From Bordetella parapertussis (lineage in GTDB: Bacteria; Pseudomonadota; Gammaproteobacteria; Burkholderiales; Burkholderiaceae_B), in assembly GCA_945862495.1 (NCBI GenBank), contig CAMAYM010000008.1, positions 1 through 43,779 on the forward strand: a stretch of DNA of 43,779 nucleotides. Reading direction: 5' to 3'. The translations under genes and the position numbers were made by a program. Under the pieces are notes generated by a model. The model ran no database searches and had not been told where the DNA came from. It was given only the letters and a program-made list of their open reading frames with translations. Below, one piece after another: positions 25,479-34,261 of the stretch; the stretch's first letter is position 1; the number at the start of each line of letters is the position of its first letter.

Positions 25479-26433
25479 AATCCTCATCGTTCGCACCTCC
25501 TCGCTTGGCGACTTGATCCACATGTTGCCTGCGATCTCTGACATCGCGCGGCATGTGCCGGGTGCGCAGATCGATTGGTTGGTGGAGGACAGTTTTGCGC
25601 AGATTCCTGCCTGGCATCCTGCTGTCAACGAAGTGATTCGCGTAGCGCACCGTCGCTGGCGCAAAGCTTGGTGGTCAGCCGAGGTCCGTGCGGAACGCCG
25701 GACGTTAGAGCAAGATCTGCGTGCGCGTCGTTACGACATCGTGCTAGATATGCAAGCGCTGTTGAAATCTGTCTGGCTCACGCGTATGGCGTCTGGCACC
25801 AAGCACGGTCTTGGTTTTACCTCTGCGCGCGAGCCGCTCGCGTCATTTTTTTATGACGTCCGTCATCGTGTGAAATTTTGGCAACCAGCTGTGACGCGGC
25901 AACGAGAGTTGGCGGCCGCAACGTTTGGTTACACCTACGGGGGCGAACCTGACTTTGGTTTGCACGCGTTTGAGGATGAAGCACGGGTATTGCGTACACA
26001 CGAGGATGCCTATGCCGTGATCATGCCCTCGGCCAGTCGTGACGACAAGCTCTGGCCTTTCGAGGATTGGCATGCAGTATTTGATCGTTTAACTGAGCAA
26101 GGCCTACAGCTCAAGATTTTGTCGGGCAATGACGCTGAGATGCGTCGGGCCCAAGAGCTAGTCGTGGGGCGCTCTAATGCGCTCGTCTTGCCGCGGATGG
26201 ATTTGACCGAAGCGGCACGCTGTTTAACCGGATCTAGGCTGATGGTCGGTCTGGATAGTGGATTAACGCATCTCTCGGCTGCCTTAGGCCGCCCCACAAT
26301 TGGCATCTACAAGGCGTCAACACCCGTGAGAACACCTCTGGTTGGTGCTGGCTTTACTGCAAGTTTGGGTGATCGGGGTAAATCTCCCACTCAAGAGTCA
26401 GTTTTAGGTGCATTGAACGACGCTCTGCGCTAG
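25468..26433 (+). CDS. waaC: Lipopolysaccharide heptosyltransferase I
   Basis: 321 residues, GT9 family. WaaC adds the first L-glycero-D-manno-heptose to Kdo in the LPS inner core at the cytoplasmic face. Seen: N-terminal 'ILIVRTSSLGDLIHMLPAI', 'QIDWLVEDSFAQIPAWHP', and the C-terminal ADP-heptose-binding 'MVGLDSGLTHLSAALGRPTIGIY'. The start ATG at 25468 lies inside the end of the small upstream frame. waaA follows ten bases after the stop, so the two are co-transcribed. The assignment as heptosyltransferase I rather than II is supported by the pairing with waaA and 'WLVE' motif. Confidence 0.92.
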   Translation: MTIKILIVRTSSLGDLIHMLPAISDIARHVPGAQIDWLVEDSFAQIPAWHPAVNEVIRVAHRRWRKAWWSAEVRAERRTLEQDLRARRYDIVLDMQALLKSVWLTRMASGTKHGLGFTSAREPLASFFYDVRHRVKFWQPAVTRQRELAAATFGYTYGGEPDFGLHAFEDEARVLRTHEDAYAVIMPSASRDDKLWPFEDWHAVFDRLTEQGLQLKILSGNDAEMRRAQELVVGRSNALVLPRMDLTEAARCLTGSRLMVGLDSGLTHLSAALGRPTIGIYKASTPVRTPLVGAGFTASLGDRGKSPTQESVLGALNDALR

Positions 26434-26442
26434 TATCTCGGC

Positions 26443-27930
26443 ATGGCACAACAGGCGTACACCTTCCTTTTGAGATTGCTGTCCCCCCTGATCTGGGGGT
26501 GGATGGCTTGGCGTGCTCGGCGCGCAGGCGGTGATTGGCAGATTTTCTCGGCCGATCGGTTTGCTTCCTATGCACTCCCTTGGGATGGCGAGGCGCCGGT
26601 CTGGGTGCATGCGGTCAGCCTCGGTGAGACGCGCGCGGCGCACTCTTTGATTGTGTCATTATTGTCGCGCGGTGATCGCGTGCTGTTGACGCACACCACA
26701 CCTACGGGACGTGCCGAGGGTACCAAGTTATTTGCAGCGGAGATCGCAACGGGTCAGTTACGTCAGCAATGGCTACCCTATGATTTTCCAGGTGCGACGC
26801 GCCGATTTTTCAAACACTATCGCCCTAGACTCGGTATTTTGATTGAGCGTGAAGTGTGGCCCAATCTATTGGATCAGGCGCAAGCCGCGGATGTACCAAT
26901 GATCTTGGCGAGTGCACGGTTTTCTGAGCGTGCGCAGACGCATGTGCGGCGCATTGATCAGCTTTTCTTAAGCCTCATGCGCGATACCTATGCCAGTATC
27001 GATCTGGTGCTGGCGCAAACCGAAGACGATGCACGTAGATTGTTTGAGGTCGGTGCCTCAAACGTCCAGATCGTTGGCAATGTAAAGTTTGATGTGGTGT
27101 TGCCCGTCGTCGCCGTGGATGCGGGTCGTGCTTGGCGACAGCGTTTGACGCGTCCTGTGATTTCAATCGCGAGTACGCGTGAGGGTGAAGATGCGATGTT
27201 CGTTTCAGCGATCAAACACCAGCTGATCCATCCTGAGGTCATGCCTGAGGATTACTCCGCGCATGCTGTACATTTTGATCCGATATTGACGCCGATGCCT
27301 GTAGCAGAAACGGAGCCCACAACTTCAGTGCCTGTGACATCTTCTGCACCTGCACCATACCCGTTACCTGCGTCACCGCCGCCGCTATTTTTCTTGATCC
27401 CGCGTCACCCTCAGCGTTTCGATGAGGCCGCTGCATTACTAGAACAGTCGGGCGTAAGTTTTGTGCGTTGGTCGGATATTCGTCACAACACGCATGCGGA
27501 TCGCGAGCTATCGGATGTGCGGGTGGTGTTGGGCGATACCTTGGGTGAGATGCCGTTCTTTTACGCAGCGAGTGATGTGGCGATTGTGGCGGGTAGTTTT
27601 GCACCACATGGCGGTCAAAATCTGATCGAAGCCTGCGCTATGGGGACGCCTGTAATCGTAGGGCCCTTTGCGCGTAATTTTGCAGATGCGGTGCAGGGCG
27701 CAGTTGCGGCGGGTGCGGCGATTCAGATTCAACGCTCGGAGCTCGTAGATCCTGCCTTGCGCGCGGTGGCGACAGCACTCAACTGGCTCAAAGAGCCTGA
27801 GGCGCTCAGCGAGCGGGGACGCTTAGGTCAGCAGTGGGTGAGCTTGCATACGGGCGCGACGGCCCGCATTGTTCAGCACATCAACGAGTTTGAAGTTGCA
27901 CGGGACCAAGCTTTGCAGCGTCTGCATTAA
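26443..27930 (+). CDS. waaA: 3-deoxy-D-manno-octulosonic acid (Kdo) transferase
   Basis: 495 residues; the family is usually about 425. WaaA (KdtA) transfers Kdo from CMP-Kdo to lipid A precursor. N-terminal membrane anchor, 'WVHAVSLGETRAA' with catalytic Glu62, 'IEREVWPNLL', 'VGNVKFD' and C-terminal 'GGQNLIEACAMGTPVIVGP' are all present. The extra length comes mainly from a Pro/Ala/Thr-rich stretch at residues about 258-314 (27214-27384), between 'IASTREGED' and 'FFLIPRHPQRF', a surface loop in the family. No frameshift is seen. The 3' end overlaps the convergent small gene at 27881 by 50 bases. Confidence 0.93.
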   Translation: MAQQAYTFLLRLLSPLIWGWMAWRARRAGGDWQIFSADRFASYALPWDGEAPVWVHAVSLGETRAAHSLIVSLLSRGDRVLLTHTTPTGRAEGTKLFAAEIATGQLRQQWLPYDFPGATRRFFKHYRPRLGILIEREVWPNLLDQAQAADVPMILASARFSERAQTHVRRIDQLFLSLMRDTYASIDLVLAQTEDDARRLFEVGASNVQIVGNVKFDVVLPVVAVDAGRAWRQRLTRPVISIASTREGEDAMFVSAIKHQLIHPEVMPEDYSAHAVHFDPILTPMPVAETEPTTSVPVTSSAPAPYPLPASPPPLFFLIPRHPQRFDEAAALLEQSGVSFVRWSDIRHNTHADRELSDVRVVLGDTLGEMPFFYAASDVAIVAGSFAPHGGQNLIEACAMGTPVIVGPFARNFADAVQGAVAAGAAIQIQRSELVDPALRAVATALNWLKEPEALSERGRLGQQWVSLHTGATARIVQHINEFEVARDQALQRLH

Positions 27931-28054
27931 GCGGCACGGGCAGTCGATTGGCGGCAGTACGACCGGCCTCTGTGCGAGGCGTGCCAAACCAGCCTTGGCC
28001 GAGACCAAAGACACCTAAATTAATCAACAGCAAAATAATAAAAAGTGCGCGCAT
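27881..28054 (-). CDS. Short membrane-anchored protein, N-terminal part of a SPOR-type protein
   Basis: 57 residues starting at ATG 28054 with a strong GGGAG Shine-Dalgarno seven bases ahead. One membrane helix ('MRALFIILLLINLGVFGLGQGWFG') is followed by a short linker ending 'LNADAAKLGPVQLQTR'. In related betaproteobacteria the gene after coaX encodes a SPOR-domain protein with a similar N-terminus; here the peptidoglycan-binding SPOR domain is absent, so the gene is either truncated or a short variant. It overlaps the waaA 3' end. Comparison with relatives is from memory. Confidence 0.55.
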   Translation of the reverse strand: MRALFIILLLINLGVFGLGQGWFGTPRTEAGRTAANRLPVPLNADAAKLGPVQLQTR

Positions 28055-28100
28055 GCAGGGGCTCCCTATGGGCGCACTGTAATAGGCGACGGCAATGGAG

Positions 28101-28877
28101 TCAAACGTGCGTGCTTTGCAATACACGCGCCAGACCATCTAGCACTGGGTGAGCGATAAATTTGATGTCGAGCGGGGACAGCATGCGGCGGACTTCTTTT
28201 TCAACTTCGGGCCAGCCGCCGCCGCTCACACACAGTATCGGTGCCACACCAAAGCGTTGGCGGGTGATTTCGCACTGCCGCCAGACGGCACCGGCTTGCG
28301 CCGCCACAACGCCCGTGGCAATGGCTTGCAAGGTGTGCGTGGGATAGTCCGAACCCACACCACTTGCCAGAGGCAAGTTAGCGGTGCCTTGGGCGAGCGA
28401 CTGTCGCATCAATGCGGGGCCGGGCAGGATGAGGCCGCCTTCAAAACGTTTTTTCGGGCTAAGGGTGTCGATTGTCGTCGCGGTCCCAAAGGTCGCCAGC
28501 ACCAGAGGTGCGTGCGCTTTAGGAAAATGACCAGAGACACCGAGCAGTGCCGCCCAGCGATCGGCACCGAGTTGCTCGGGCGTGTCGTATCCGTTTTGAA
28601 CATCGAGTTGAGTGGCAGCAGGGGCATTCCAACTGAGCTGACAGCTGGCTGCTTTGAAGACCTCTACCAGCATCTCTGCCACCACGCTGCCTGCGACATT
28701 GACCCCCATGGCGGCACGCGGCTGCATCGGCAAGCTGGCCATCCATTTGCGCAAGCGCTCAGGAAGCTGTGCCAAAGGATTGAGGGCGATTGCATGGACA
28801 GCGGCCTCGCGCCCGAGGCTTGGGTGATACCAACCGAGTTTGAGCCGACTGTTGCCAACGTCTAGCAAAACGATCAT
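28101..28877 (-). CDS. coaX: Type III pantothenate kinase
   Basis: 258 residues. CoaX phosphorylates pantothenate, the first step of CoA synthesis, without feedback inhibition by CoA. The ATPase-fold motifs are clear: 'LLDVGNSRLKLGW' (phosphate 1), 'LGADRWAALLG' and 'ATFGTATTIDTL' (phosphate 2). Its ATG overlaps the birA stop as ATGA, the usual birA-coaX coupling in betaproteobacteria. A 238-codon open frame on the opposite strand is a shadow of this gene. Confidence 0.95.
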   Translation of the reverse strand: MIVLLDVGNSRLKLGWYHPSLGREAAVHAIALNPLAQLPERLRKWMASLPMQPRAAMGVNVAGSVVAEMLVEVFKAASCQLSWNAPAATQLDVQNGYDTPEQLGADRWAALLGVSGHFPKAHAPLVLATFGTATTIDTLSPKKRFEGGLILPGPALMRQSLAQGTANLPLASGVGSDYPTHTLQAIATGVVAAQAGAVWRQCEITRQRFGVAPILCVSGGGWPEVEKEVRRMLSPLDIKFIAHPVLDGLARVLQSTHV

Positions 28878-29758
28878 GGTGTCCCTTTAGATGTGTGCGC
28901 TGGGCGAATCGAAACATCGCCCACCAGCACGGGTACTAAGCCTGTTTCCGTCATTATGCGTAGGCGACCGAGCGCATCAGTCCCTTGCGCGATGCCTTGA
29001 TGGAGAATATTGCCCTGATCCATCAATTGCACGGAGTGTCCAGCCAGTGCGTCGACTATATCAAAAGAGTGTGTAAAAGCGGTGTAACCGTTTGCAGCGT
29101 AGTCGCGCAGGGCGTGTTGCCAAGCTTGGGCAACGTGCGCGACGAGGTGCGCGGGGTGAACAGAGCGGTTGCATGCCTGTTCAACTTGGCTCAGATCCGC
29201 AATCTCTCGGCCGAGTTGCGCGCTCAACGCAGTCGCACCATGCAAATTAAGTCCCATGCCCACGACCACCGTTGAGGAGGGGGCGGTTTCAATCAATAGC
29301 CCGGCAAGCTTGGCGCCATGCCACTGCAAATCGTTAGGCCATTTGAGTTTGAGGGGCGTTAGCAGGGGATCATTTGGCTGTGCGCCCATTAAGGCTCTCA
29401 ACGCGTGACAAGTGGCAACGCCGAGTGCAGGCGCTATGCCTGGCAGCTGTGCCAAGGGAATTTCTGTCGCAAAGGCGCAGGAAAACATCAGTGTGGAGCC
29501 TGCCTCGTTGATCCAGGGGCGACCCGCACGGCCTTTGCCGGCGGTTTGCAGGTGTGCGCCCAAGAGCCAGGGGCGAGGGGGTGAGTCTGGCTGTGCTCTA
29601 GCGCGTTGCGCACGCAAGGACAGATCCGCATTGGTCGAGCCGGTGCTGGTGACCCAATCGATTGCGCCAAAGGCGGGCAGAGCCTTGGCGAGGACCCCAA
29701 TAAAGTCTTCGGGACTCGGAAAGGCGGGGTTGGGTCGGTCGTGGGCGGATGGGCGCAT
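28874..29758 (-). CDS. birA: Biotin-[acetyl-CoA-carboxylase] ligase
   Basis: 294 residues. It attaches biotin to the carboxyl carrier protein of acetyl-CoA carboxylase. Seen: 'TGSTNADL', the biotinyl-AMP loop 'GKGRAGRPW', and 'LKLKWPNDLQWHGAKLAGLLIE' with the active-site lysine. There is no N-terminal winged-helix domain, so it is a monofunctional ligase and not a repressor. It is the first gene of the reverse-strand birA-coaX-small ORF unit and is divergent from the MCE transporter operon, with 81 bases between. Confidence 0.93.
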   Translation of the reverse strand: MRPSAHDRPNPAFPSPEDFIGVLAKALPAFGAIDWVTSTGSTNADLSLRAQRARAQPDSPPRPWLLGAHLQTAGKGRAGRPWINEAGSTLMFSCAFATEIPLAQLPGIAPALGVATCHALRALMGAQPNDPLLTPLKLKWPNDLQWHGAKLAGLLIETAPSSTVVVGMGLNLHGATALSAQLGREIADLSQVEQACNRSVHPAHLVAHVAQAWQHALRDYAANGYTAFTHSFDIVDALAGHSVQLMDQGNILHQGIAQGTDALGRLRIMTETGLVPVLVGDVSIRPAHTSKGTP

Positions 29759-29839
29759 CGCCTGATTTTACGGGGTGAATTATGATGGAAGGAATCAGTC
29801 TAAATAAAAGTCGCATTTTTTGACGGATTCCATGGCTTT

Positions 29840-31039
29840 ATGGCGCTTACTCCACCACCCGCATCCCCTCAGGTTTCCGCAGCTGCAACCCGCACGTCGC
29901 GCAACTCTGCGGCCAGCCCCGAGACCAGCGCTGCAACGAGCGCTGCAAGCGTGACGATGGACGGTGGGCGTTGTCTGCTGTCAGGAGACTGGAATGTGCA
30001 GGCTTTTGCAGTCAAGGGCGAGGTCGCTCGACGTAGAAAATCCCTGTCAGCGGCGCAGGCTGCAACAGCCTGGGATCTCTCGGGAATCGGTTTGCTCGAT
30101 GCCGTAGGCGCGCAGTTGCTTTGGACCCAGTGGAAACAAAAAATCCCCGAGGGTACCCAACTGACCCCAGGTCAGCAGGCGCTGTTTGATATTTTGGCGG
30201 AACACCCCTTAGAAAAAGCGCCTCCCGCGCGCCCACGTGATTGGTTGGCATGGGTGCTGGCCATCGGAACAGGTCTGTTTGTGATGGCGGAGCACGGTCG
30301 CAAGTTATTGCTGTTGCTCGGTGGTTTTATCTTGGATTTTGCCAAGCTGCTGCGCCACCCGCTGCGCGGACCGTGGCGTGAGATTTCTGCGCAGGTCTAT
30401 CGTGTGGGCACACAGGCCTTGGGAATCACTGCACTGGTCGGTTTTTTGATTGGTGTCGTGTTGTCCTACCTGTCTGCACAGCAGCTTGCGGTGTTTGGTG
30501 CGGGTCAGTTCATCGTCAAGCTACTGGGCATCGCCACGGTGCGGGAGTTGGGCCCTGTGCTGGCTGCGATTTTGGTGGCGGGACGGTCTGGCTCCTCGAT
30601 CACGGCGCAGATCGGCGTCATGCGTGTGACCCAGGAGCTCGATGCCATGGAGGTCATGGGGATTTCTCACGGTCAGCGCCTGATTTTGCCGCGTGTGATT
30701 GCGTTGGCGATTGCGATGCCGTTGCTGGTGTTGTGGACCGATGCGATCGCTTTGCTGGGTGGGATGTTGGCGGCAAAGTGGCAGCTCGGTTTGTCGATGC
30801 AATGGTTCTTTAGCGAGCTACCAGATGCGGTGGGCTTGACCAATTACAAGATCAGTTTGATCAAAGGGGTGACTTTTGGTGCCTGGATCGCGTTGATTGC
30901 CTGCCATTTTGGTTTGCGCATTGAGCCCAACACGGAGAGTTTGGGCCGCGGGACAACCGCCTCGGTGGTGACGGCGATTACGGGTGTGATTTTGATCGAT
31001 GCCTTGTATGCCATCCTCTTTAATGAGATGGGGATTTGA
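29840..31039 (+). CDS. MlaE-type ABC permease with N-terminal STAS domain
   Basis: 399 residues. After a Ser/Ala/Thr-rich leader (1-38), residues about 40-115 form a STAS-like domain ('DLSGIGLLDAVGAQLLWTQW'), equivalent to separate MlaB. Residues about 150-399 are the MlaE permease: 'VYRVGTQALGITALVGFLIGVVLSYLSA', 'VRELGPVLAAILVAGRSGSSITAQIGVM' and 'TQELDAMEVMG'. It forms the membrane part of an MCE lipid transporter with the next three genes. No MlaC-type periplasmic carrier gene is present, so this is probably the Pqi/Mce-like variant, not the canonical mla operon. The stop overlaps the next ATG by one base (TGATG). Confidence 0.9.
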   Translation: MALTPPPASPQVSAAATRTSRNSAASPETSAATSAASVTMDGGRCLLSGDWNVQAFAVKGEVARRRKSLSAAQAATAWDLSGIGLLDAVGAQLLWTQWKQKIPEGTQLTPGQQALFDILAEHPLEKAPPARPRDWLAWVLAIGTGLFVMAEHGRKLLLLLGGFILDFAKLLRHPLRGPWREISAQVYRVGTQALGITALVGFLIGVVLSYLSAQQLAVFGAGQFIVKLLGIATVRELGPVLAAILVAGRSGSSITAQIGVMRVTQELDAMEVMGISHGQRLILPRVIALAIAMPLLVLWTDAIALLGGMLAAKWQLGLSMQWFFSELPDAVGLTNYKISLIKGVTFGAWIALIACHFGLRIEPNTESLGRGTTASVVTAITGVILIDALYAILFNEMGI

Positions 31040-31890
31040 TGATGGACACGCCCGTGGTCGATCCTGACATTGCCAAGATTGAGGTGACGGACATCACAGT
31101 GCCACCCATCATTGAGGTGGACAATCTCACGACAGCGTTTGGGACACATGTCGTCCATCAGGATTTAAATTTAAACATTTACCCCAAGGAAATTCTTGCC
31201 TTGGTGGGCGGTTCGGGTTCGGGTAAGACAACGTTGTTGCGACAGATATTAGGTCTGGATCGCCCGAAAGCCGGTGTTGTAAAGGTGTTTGGTCGACCCG
31301 TGCATGACTATGTGGGCGCGGAACGCGTGGATCTGACGCATCGATGGGGGATGTTGTTTCAGGCGGGGGCGCTATTTTCTGCCTTGCCAGTGTTTGACAA
31401 TATCGCGCTGCCTTTGCGTGAGATGCACAATCTGCCCGAGGATTTGATCCGCGAGGTAGTGCTAATGCGGCTGAGCTGGATGGGCATGACGGCTAGGGAT
31501 GCGGCGTTGATGCCCTCGGATCTCTCGGGTGGGATGATCAAGCGTGTGGCCTTGGCACGTGCCTTGGCCTTAGATCCGGAGTTGTTATTTCTCGATGAGC
31601 CAACGGCGGGACTCGATCCGCAACGCGCGGACGAATTTGTCGAATTGATCCGTGCACTGCATCATGAACTTGGTTTTACTGTCGTCATGGTGACGCATGA
31701 TCTCGATACGATCGCAGCGCTGTCCACGCGCGTGGCGGTGTTAGCGGAAAAGAAAGTGTTAGCAGAAGGCACGCTCGAGGAGGTGATGAAGGTCAAGCAT
31801 CCTTTCCTTGATGCGTTCTTCCATGGCGAGCGTGCTGTACGTGCGTTTGGCGTGAATAATCTCAAGGAACAGAATCATGGAAAACCGTAG
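31039..31890 (+). CDS. MlaF-type ABC transporter ATP-binding protein
   Basis: 283 residues. Walker A 'GGSGSGKTT' at 57-65, ABC signature 'LSGGM' at 162-166, Walker B 'LLFLDE' at 182-187 and switch His in 'VMVTHDLDTI' are intact. 'LSGGMIKRVALARAL' with Met-Ile in place of Gln-Arg is typical of the MlaF/Mkl subfamily. It powers phospholipid movement by the STAS-permease product. Start at ATG 31039 (31042 equally possible). Its last 14 bases overlap the MCE gene. Confidence 0.92.
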   Translation: MMDTPVVDPDIAKIEVTDITVPPIIEVDNLTTAFGTHVVHQDLNLNIYPKEILALVGGSGSGKTTLLRQILGLDRPKAGVVKVFGRPVHDYVGAERVDLTHRWGMLFQAGALFSALPVFDNIALPLREMHNLPEDLIREVVLMRLSWMGMTARDAALMPSDLSGGMIKRVALARALALDPELLFLDEPTAGLDPQRADEFVELIRALHHELGFTVVMVTHDLDTIAALSTRVAVLAEKKVLAEGTLEEVMKVKHPFLDAFFHGERAVRAFGVNNLKEQNHGKP

Positions 31891-32833
31891 TCATGCCCTC
31901 TTGGCGGGACTATTTACGCTGCTGCTAGTAATCGCTGCCGCGGTGACGGCGATTTGGGTGAGCAAGCAAAATCTGCCGCGCATTCCCTACGAGCTGATTG
32001 CAACTTCTCCGGTGACGGGGCTGTCGGTGCAGTCAAAAGTCCGCTATCAGGGTGTGCCCGTCGGCAACGTAGAGTCCCTGCGTTTTGTGCCAGAGAGCCC
32101 TGGTAAGGTGTTCATTTTGATTGGCATTGATCCGAAAACGCCGATTACCGAAGCCACCTGGGCAGAAATCGTGATTGCGGGTGTGACGGGCATTTCGAAC
32201 GTCGAACTGCGTGACGATGGAAGCTCGACGAAACGGCTCGTGTCTTCGCTGAACAATGTGCAGCAAATCCCGATTCGGCCTAACTTTTTAGATCGTTTGA
32301 TATCGCAGGCTTCCGCGATGGCGCCAGCCGTTGAGGGCTTATTGGAGAGTATTAAAAAAATCTCCAACGAGGAAAATATTGAAGCCTTGAGTACAACCTT
32401 GCGCAATGCGGCGTCTTTGTCTGATCAGCTCAAACGCTCAATGGTATTGCTTGAGCCAGGACTGGCCAAGTTTCCAGCGCTGATTGAGGGGCTGACGGTC
32501 ACGGGCAAGCGTGTCGATGAGGCCGTTGTAGATGTGCGTAAGCTCACACTGTCGGCACAGAAAACACTGGATGGCTTTAATGCGCCTGGCGGACCCATGG
32601 TGCAGGTGACCCAGAGCCTCAAGGACATCCGCGAAGCTGTCGCACAGCTGCGGGTATCCACCTTGCCAGATGTATCGATGTTGACGATGAGCGCGACTGA
32701 TGCGTCGCAAGCGTTCACGCAAACGGCACGTCAGTTAGGACAGTCCCCCCAGTCGCTGATTTTTGGTGCGCCACGTTCTAAAGCGGGTCCCGGCGAGCCT
32801 GGGTTTGCAGGTTTTGGCGCCGCAGGGCGCTGA
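31877..32833 (+). CDS. MlaD/MCE-family periplasmic lipid-binding protein
   Basis: 318 residues. One N-terminal membrane helix (about 8-28) is followed by a single MCE domain ('ATSPVTGLSVQSKVRYQGVPVGNVESLRF' region, about 42-115) and a long helical tail (about 150-290) of the kind that forms needle-like tunnels in this family. MCE proteins form hexameric rings on the permease and pass lipids across the periplasm. The start overlaps the ATPase gene. A Gly/Pro-rich tail ends the protein. Confidence 0.9.
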   Translation: MENRSHALLAGLFTLLLVIAAAVTAIWVSKQNLPRIPYELIATSPVTGLSVQSKVRYQGVPVGNVESLRFVPESPGKVFILIGIDPKTPITEATWAEIVIAGVTGISNVELRDDGSSTKRLVSSLNNVQQIPIRPNFLDRLISQASAMAPAVEGLLESIKKISNEENIEALSTTLRNAASLSDQLKRSMVLLEPGLAKFPALIEGLTVTGKRVDEAVVDVRKLTLSAQKTLDGFNAPGGPMVQVTQSLKDIREAVAQLRVSTLPDVSMLTMSATDASQAFTQTARQLGQSPQSLIFGAPRSKAGPGEPGFAGFGAAGR

Positions 32834-32843
32834 GGATATTGAG

Positions 32844-33464
32844 ATGAAGAATATGACGGCATTGACCATGATTCGACTAGCTGCAACGCTGGGTATTATT
32901 AGTGTGCTGACGGCCTGCGCCCTAGGTGATCGCGCAACGGCACCGAAGCAACTCGATTTGGGTGCGGGGGCGCCCGCGGCAGCGAATGCATTACCTAATA
33001 TGCCGCCGATCGCGGTGCCACCCGCAAACTCCGCTTCGTTGCTAACTGAGACGATGGTCGTATGGCGAGTGGGGGATCAAGGTCAACCGCAAGCGTTCGC
33101 CACCTACCGATGGGTGGCGCCCCCAGCACGTCTGGTCACGCAACGCATTGTGGATCGTCTGTCCTTGCAGGGCGCTGTTCTGCAGCAAAATATTGGTGGC
33201 GAAGTGCCGCAACTGCGTTTAAATCTCCAGCGTTTTGAACAAACGTTTTCTGCGGATGGCGCCTCGAGTCAGGCGCAGCTGACACTGCAGGCCGTGCTGA
33301 TGCGCGGCGCTGAGGTGGTCGGTCAGCGGTTGATCAATATTCGCGTGCCTGCCGCGACACAAGACGCCCCAGGAGGCGCCATGGCGTTGCGTACGGCAAC
33401 CGATCAGGCGGCTGAGCAAGTGGCACAATGGCTCACGAGTTTGCAGGGGTTGAAAACACGTTGA
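32844..33464 (+). CDS. ABC-type transport auxiliary lipoprotein (PqiC/YmbA-like)
   Basis: 206 residues from ATG 32844 with a GAGG Shine-Dalgarno; the preceding gene ends 11 bases earlier. Signal peptide with lipobox 'LTAC' near residues 23-26. The mature part ('MVVWRVGDQGQPQAFATYRWVAPPARLVTQRIVDRL' region and 'LQRFEQTF') follows the ABC_trans_aux fold of PqiC/YmbA, outer-membrane lipoproteins that cap MCE tunnels. This places the outer-membrane end of the same transporter at the end of the operon. Confidence 0.85.
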   Translation: MKNMTALTMIRLAATLGIISVLTACALGDRATAPKQLDLGAGAPAAANALPNMPPIAVPPANSASLLTETMVVWRVGDQGQPQAFATYRWVAPPARLVTQRIVDRLSLQGAVLQQNIGGEVPQLRLNLQRFEQTFSADGASSQAQLTLQAVLMRGAEVVGQRLINIRVPAATQDAPGGAMALRTATDQAAEQVAQWLTSLQGLKTR

Positions 33465-33529
33465 GTGTCAGAACGGTTTCAATGTGGTGCTAATGTGATG
33501 TCTTTTATTTAATTTTTACATGCGGACTT

Positions 33530-34174
33530 ATGCCTGCTCACACAGAAAATACAAGTTTTGATGGCCTGGCTGGCATCATTGATTGCGCGATCGATTGGCC
33601 TGAGGGCGTGCCCACAGGGTGGGCGCTTATTTTGCATCCCAATCCCTCGCAAGGCGGTACGCGAGACAACAAAGTTGTGACGACGTTGTCACGCGCCTGT
33701 GTCCAACAAGGTCTGGTGGCGTTGCGCCCCAATTTTCGCGGGATTGGCGCCTCGGGCGGTAGTTTCGATCACGGTAAGGGCGAGTTACAAGATATGGCGG
33801 CGCTGGTCGAGCAATTTCGAGCGCGCTATCCAGAGATCGCGGCCAAGCCTTGGGTCTTGGGAGGCTTTTCTTTTGGCACCTCGATTGGGGTTCAGTTGTA
33901 TGCGCAGTGGCAAAAGCTCGAAAAAAACCTGCCCAATATTGTGATCCTGACAGGTTCGGCGGCCTTGCGGTTTCGCCATAGCGAAGCCAGCGCGCCTGAG
34001 GATGCTTTAGTGATTCACGGTGAGCTCGACGAGGTCGTGCCGCTGTCAGAGGTGATGGAGTGGGCGCGTCCGCTTGGCATGCCCGTGGTCGTGATTCCCG
34101 AGGCAGGACATTTTTTTCACGGCAAATTACTGGTGTTACGCCAATTGGTGCAGACACGTCTGAAAGCGTTGTAA
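33530..34174 (+). CDS. Alpha/beta hydrolase
   Basis: 214 residues, compact alpha/beta hydrolase of the dienelactone-hydrolase-like group common in proteobacteria. Nucleophile Ser114 in 'GGFSFGTS', acid Asp167 in 'HGELDEVVP' and base His194 in 'AGHFFHGK' form a plausible triad; 'ALILHPNPSQGGTRDNKVV' and 'LRPNFRGIGASGG' are family hallmarks. Substrate unknown. It lies between the MCE operon and the carboxypeptidase gene, on the same strand, with its own 65-base leader. Confidence 0.85.
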   Translation: MPAHTENTSFDGLAGIIDCAIDWPEGVPTGWALILHPNPSQGGTRDNKVVTTLSRACVQQGLVALRPNFRGIGASGGSFDHGKGELQDMAALVEQFRARYPEIAAKPWVLGGFSFGTSIGVQLYAQWQKLEKNLPNIVILTGSAALRFRHSEASAPEDALVIHGELDEVVPLSEVMEWARPLGMPVVVIPEAGHFFHGKLLVLRQLVQTRLKAL

Positions 34175-34191
34175 ATATGCTTTGTAAATAT
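34169..34191 (+). repeat. Short direct repeat over the hydrolase stop codon
   Basis: TTGTAAATAT occurs at 34169-34178 and 34182-34191. The first copy contains the hydrolase stop codon TAA. It may be a slippage duplication; no function is evident. Confidence 0.5.
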
Positions 34192-34226
34192 CGTTTAAGC
34201 GGCATGCCTTACGGTGAGCCCGAGCC

Positions 34227-34232
34227 TATAAT
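34227..34232 (+). promoter_or_regulatory. Possible -10 element for dacC
   Basis: A consensus TATAAT lies 29 bases before the carboxypeptidase ATG in the 87-base gap. No convincing -35 element sits 16-18 bases upstream, so this is a tentative promoter. Confidence 0.35.
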
Positions 34233-34261
34233 AGAACTGTTTATGACAGTGAGTATCTCTT

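Noticed and set aside
28149..28865. A 238-codon open frame on the + strand
   Set aside because: It lies wholly antisense to coaX, whose motifs are clear; the translation has no recognisable family.
33627..34205. A 192-codon open frame on the - strand
   Set aside because: Antisense to the alpha/beta hydrolase; the sense gene has an intact catalytic triad.
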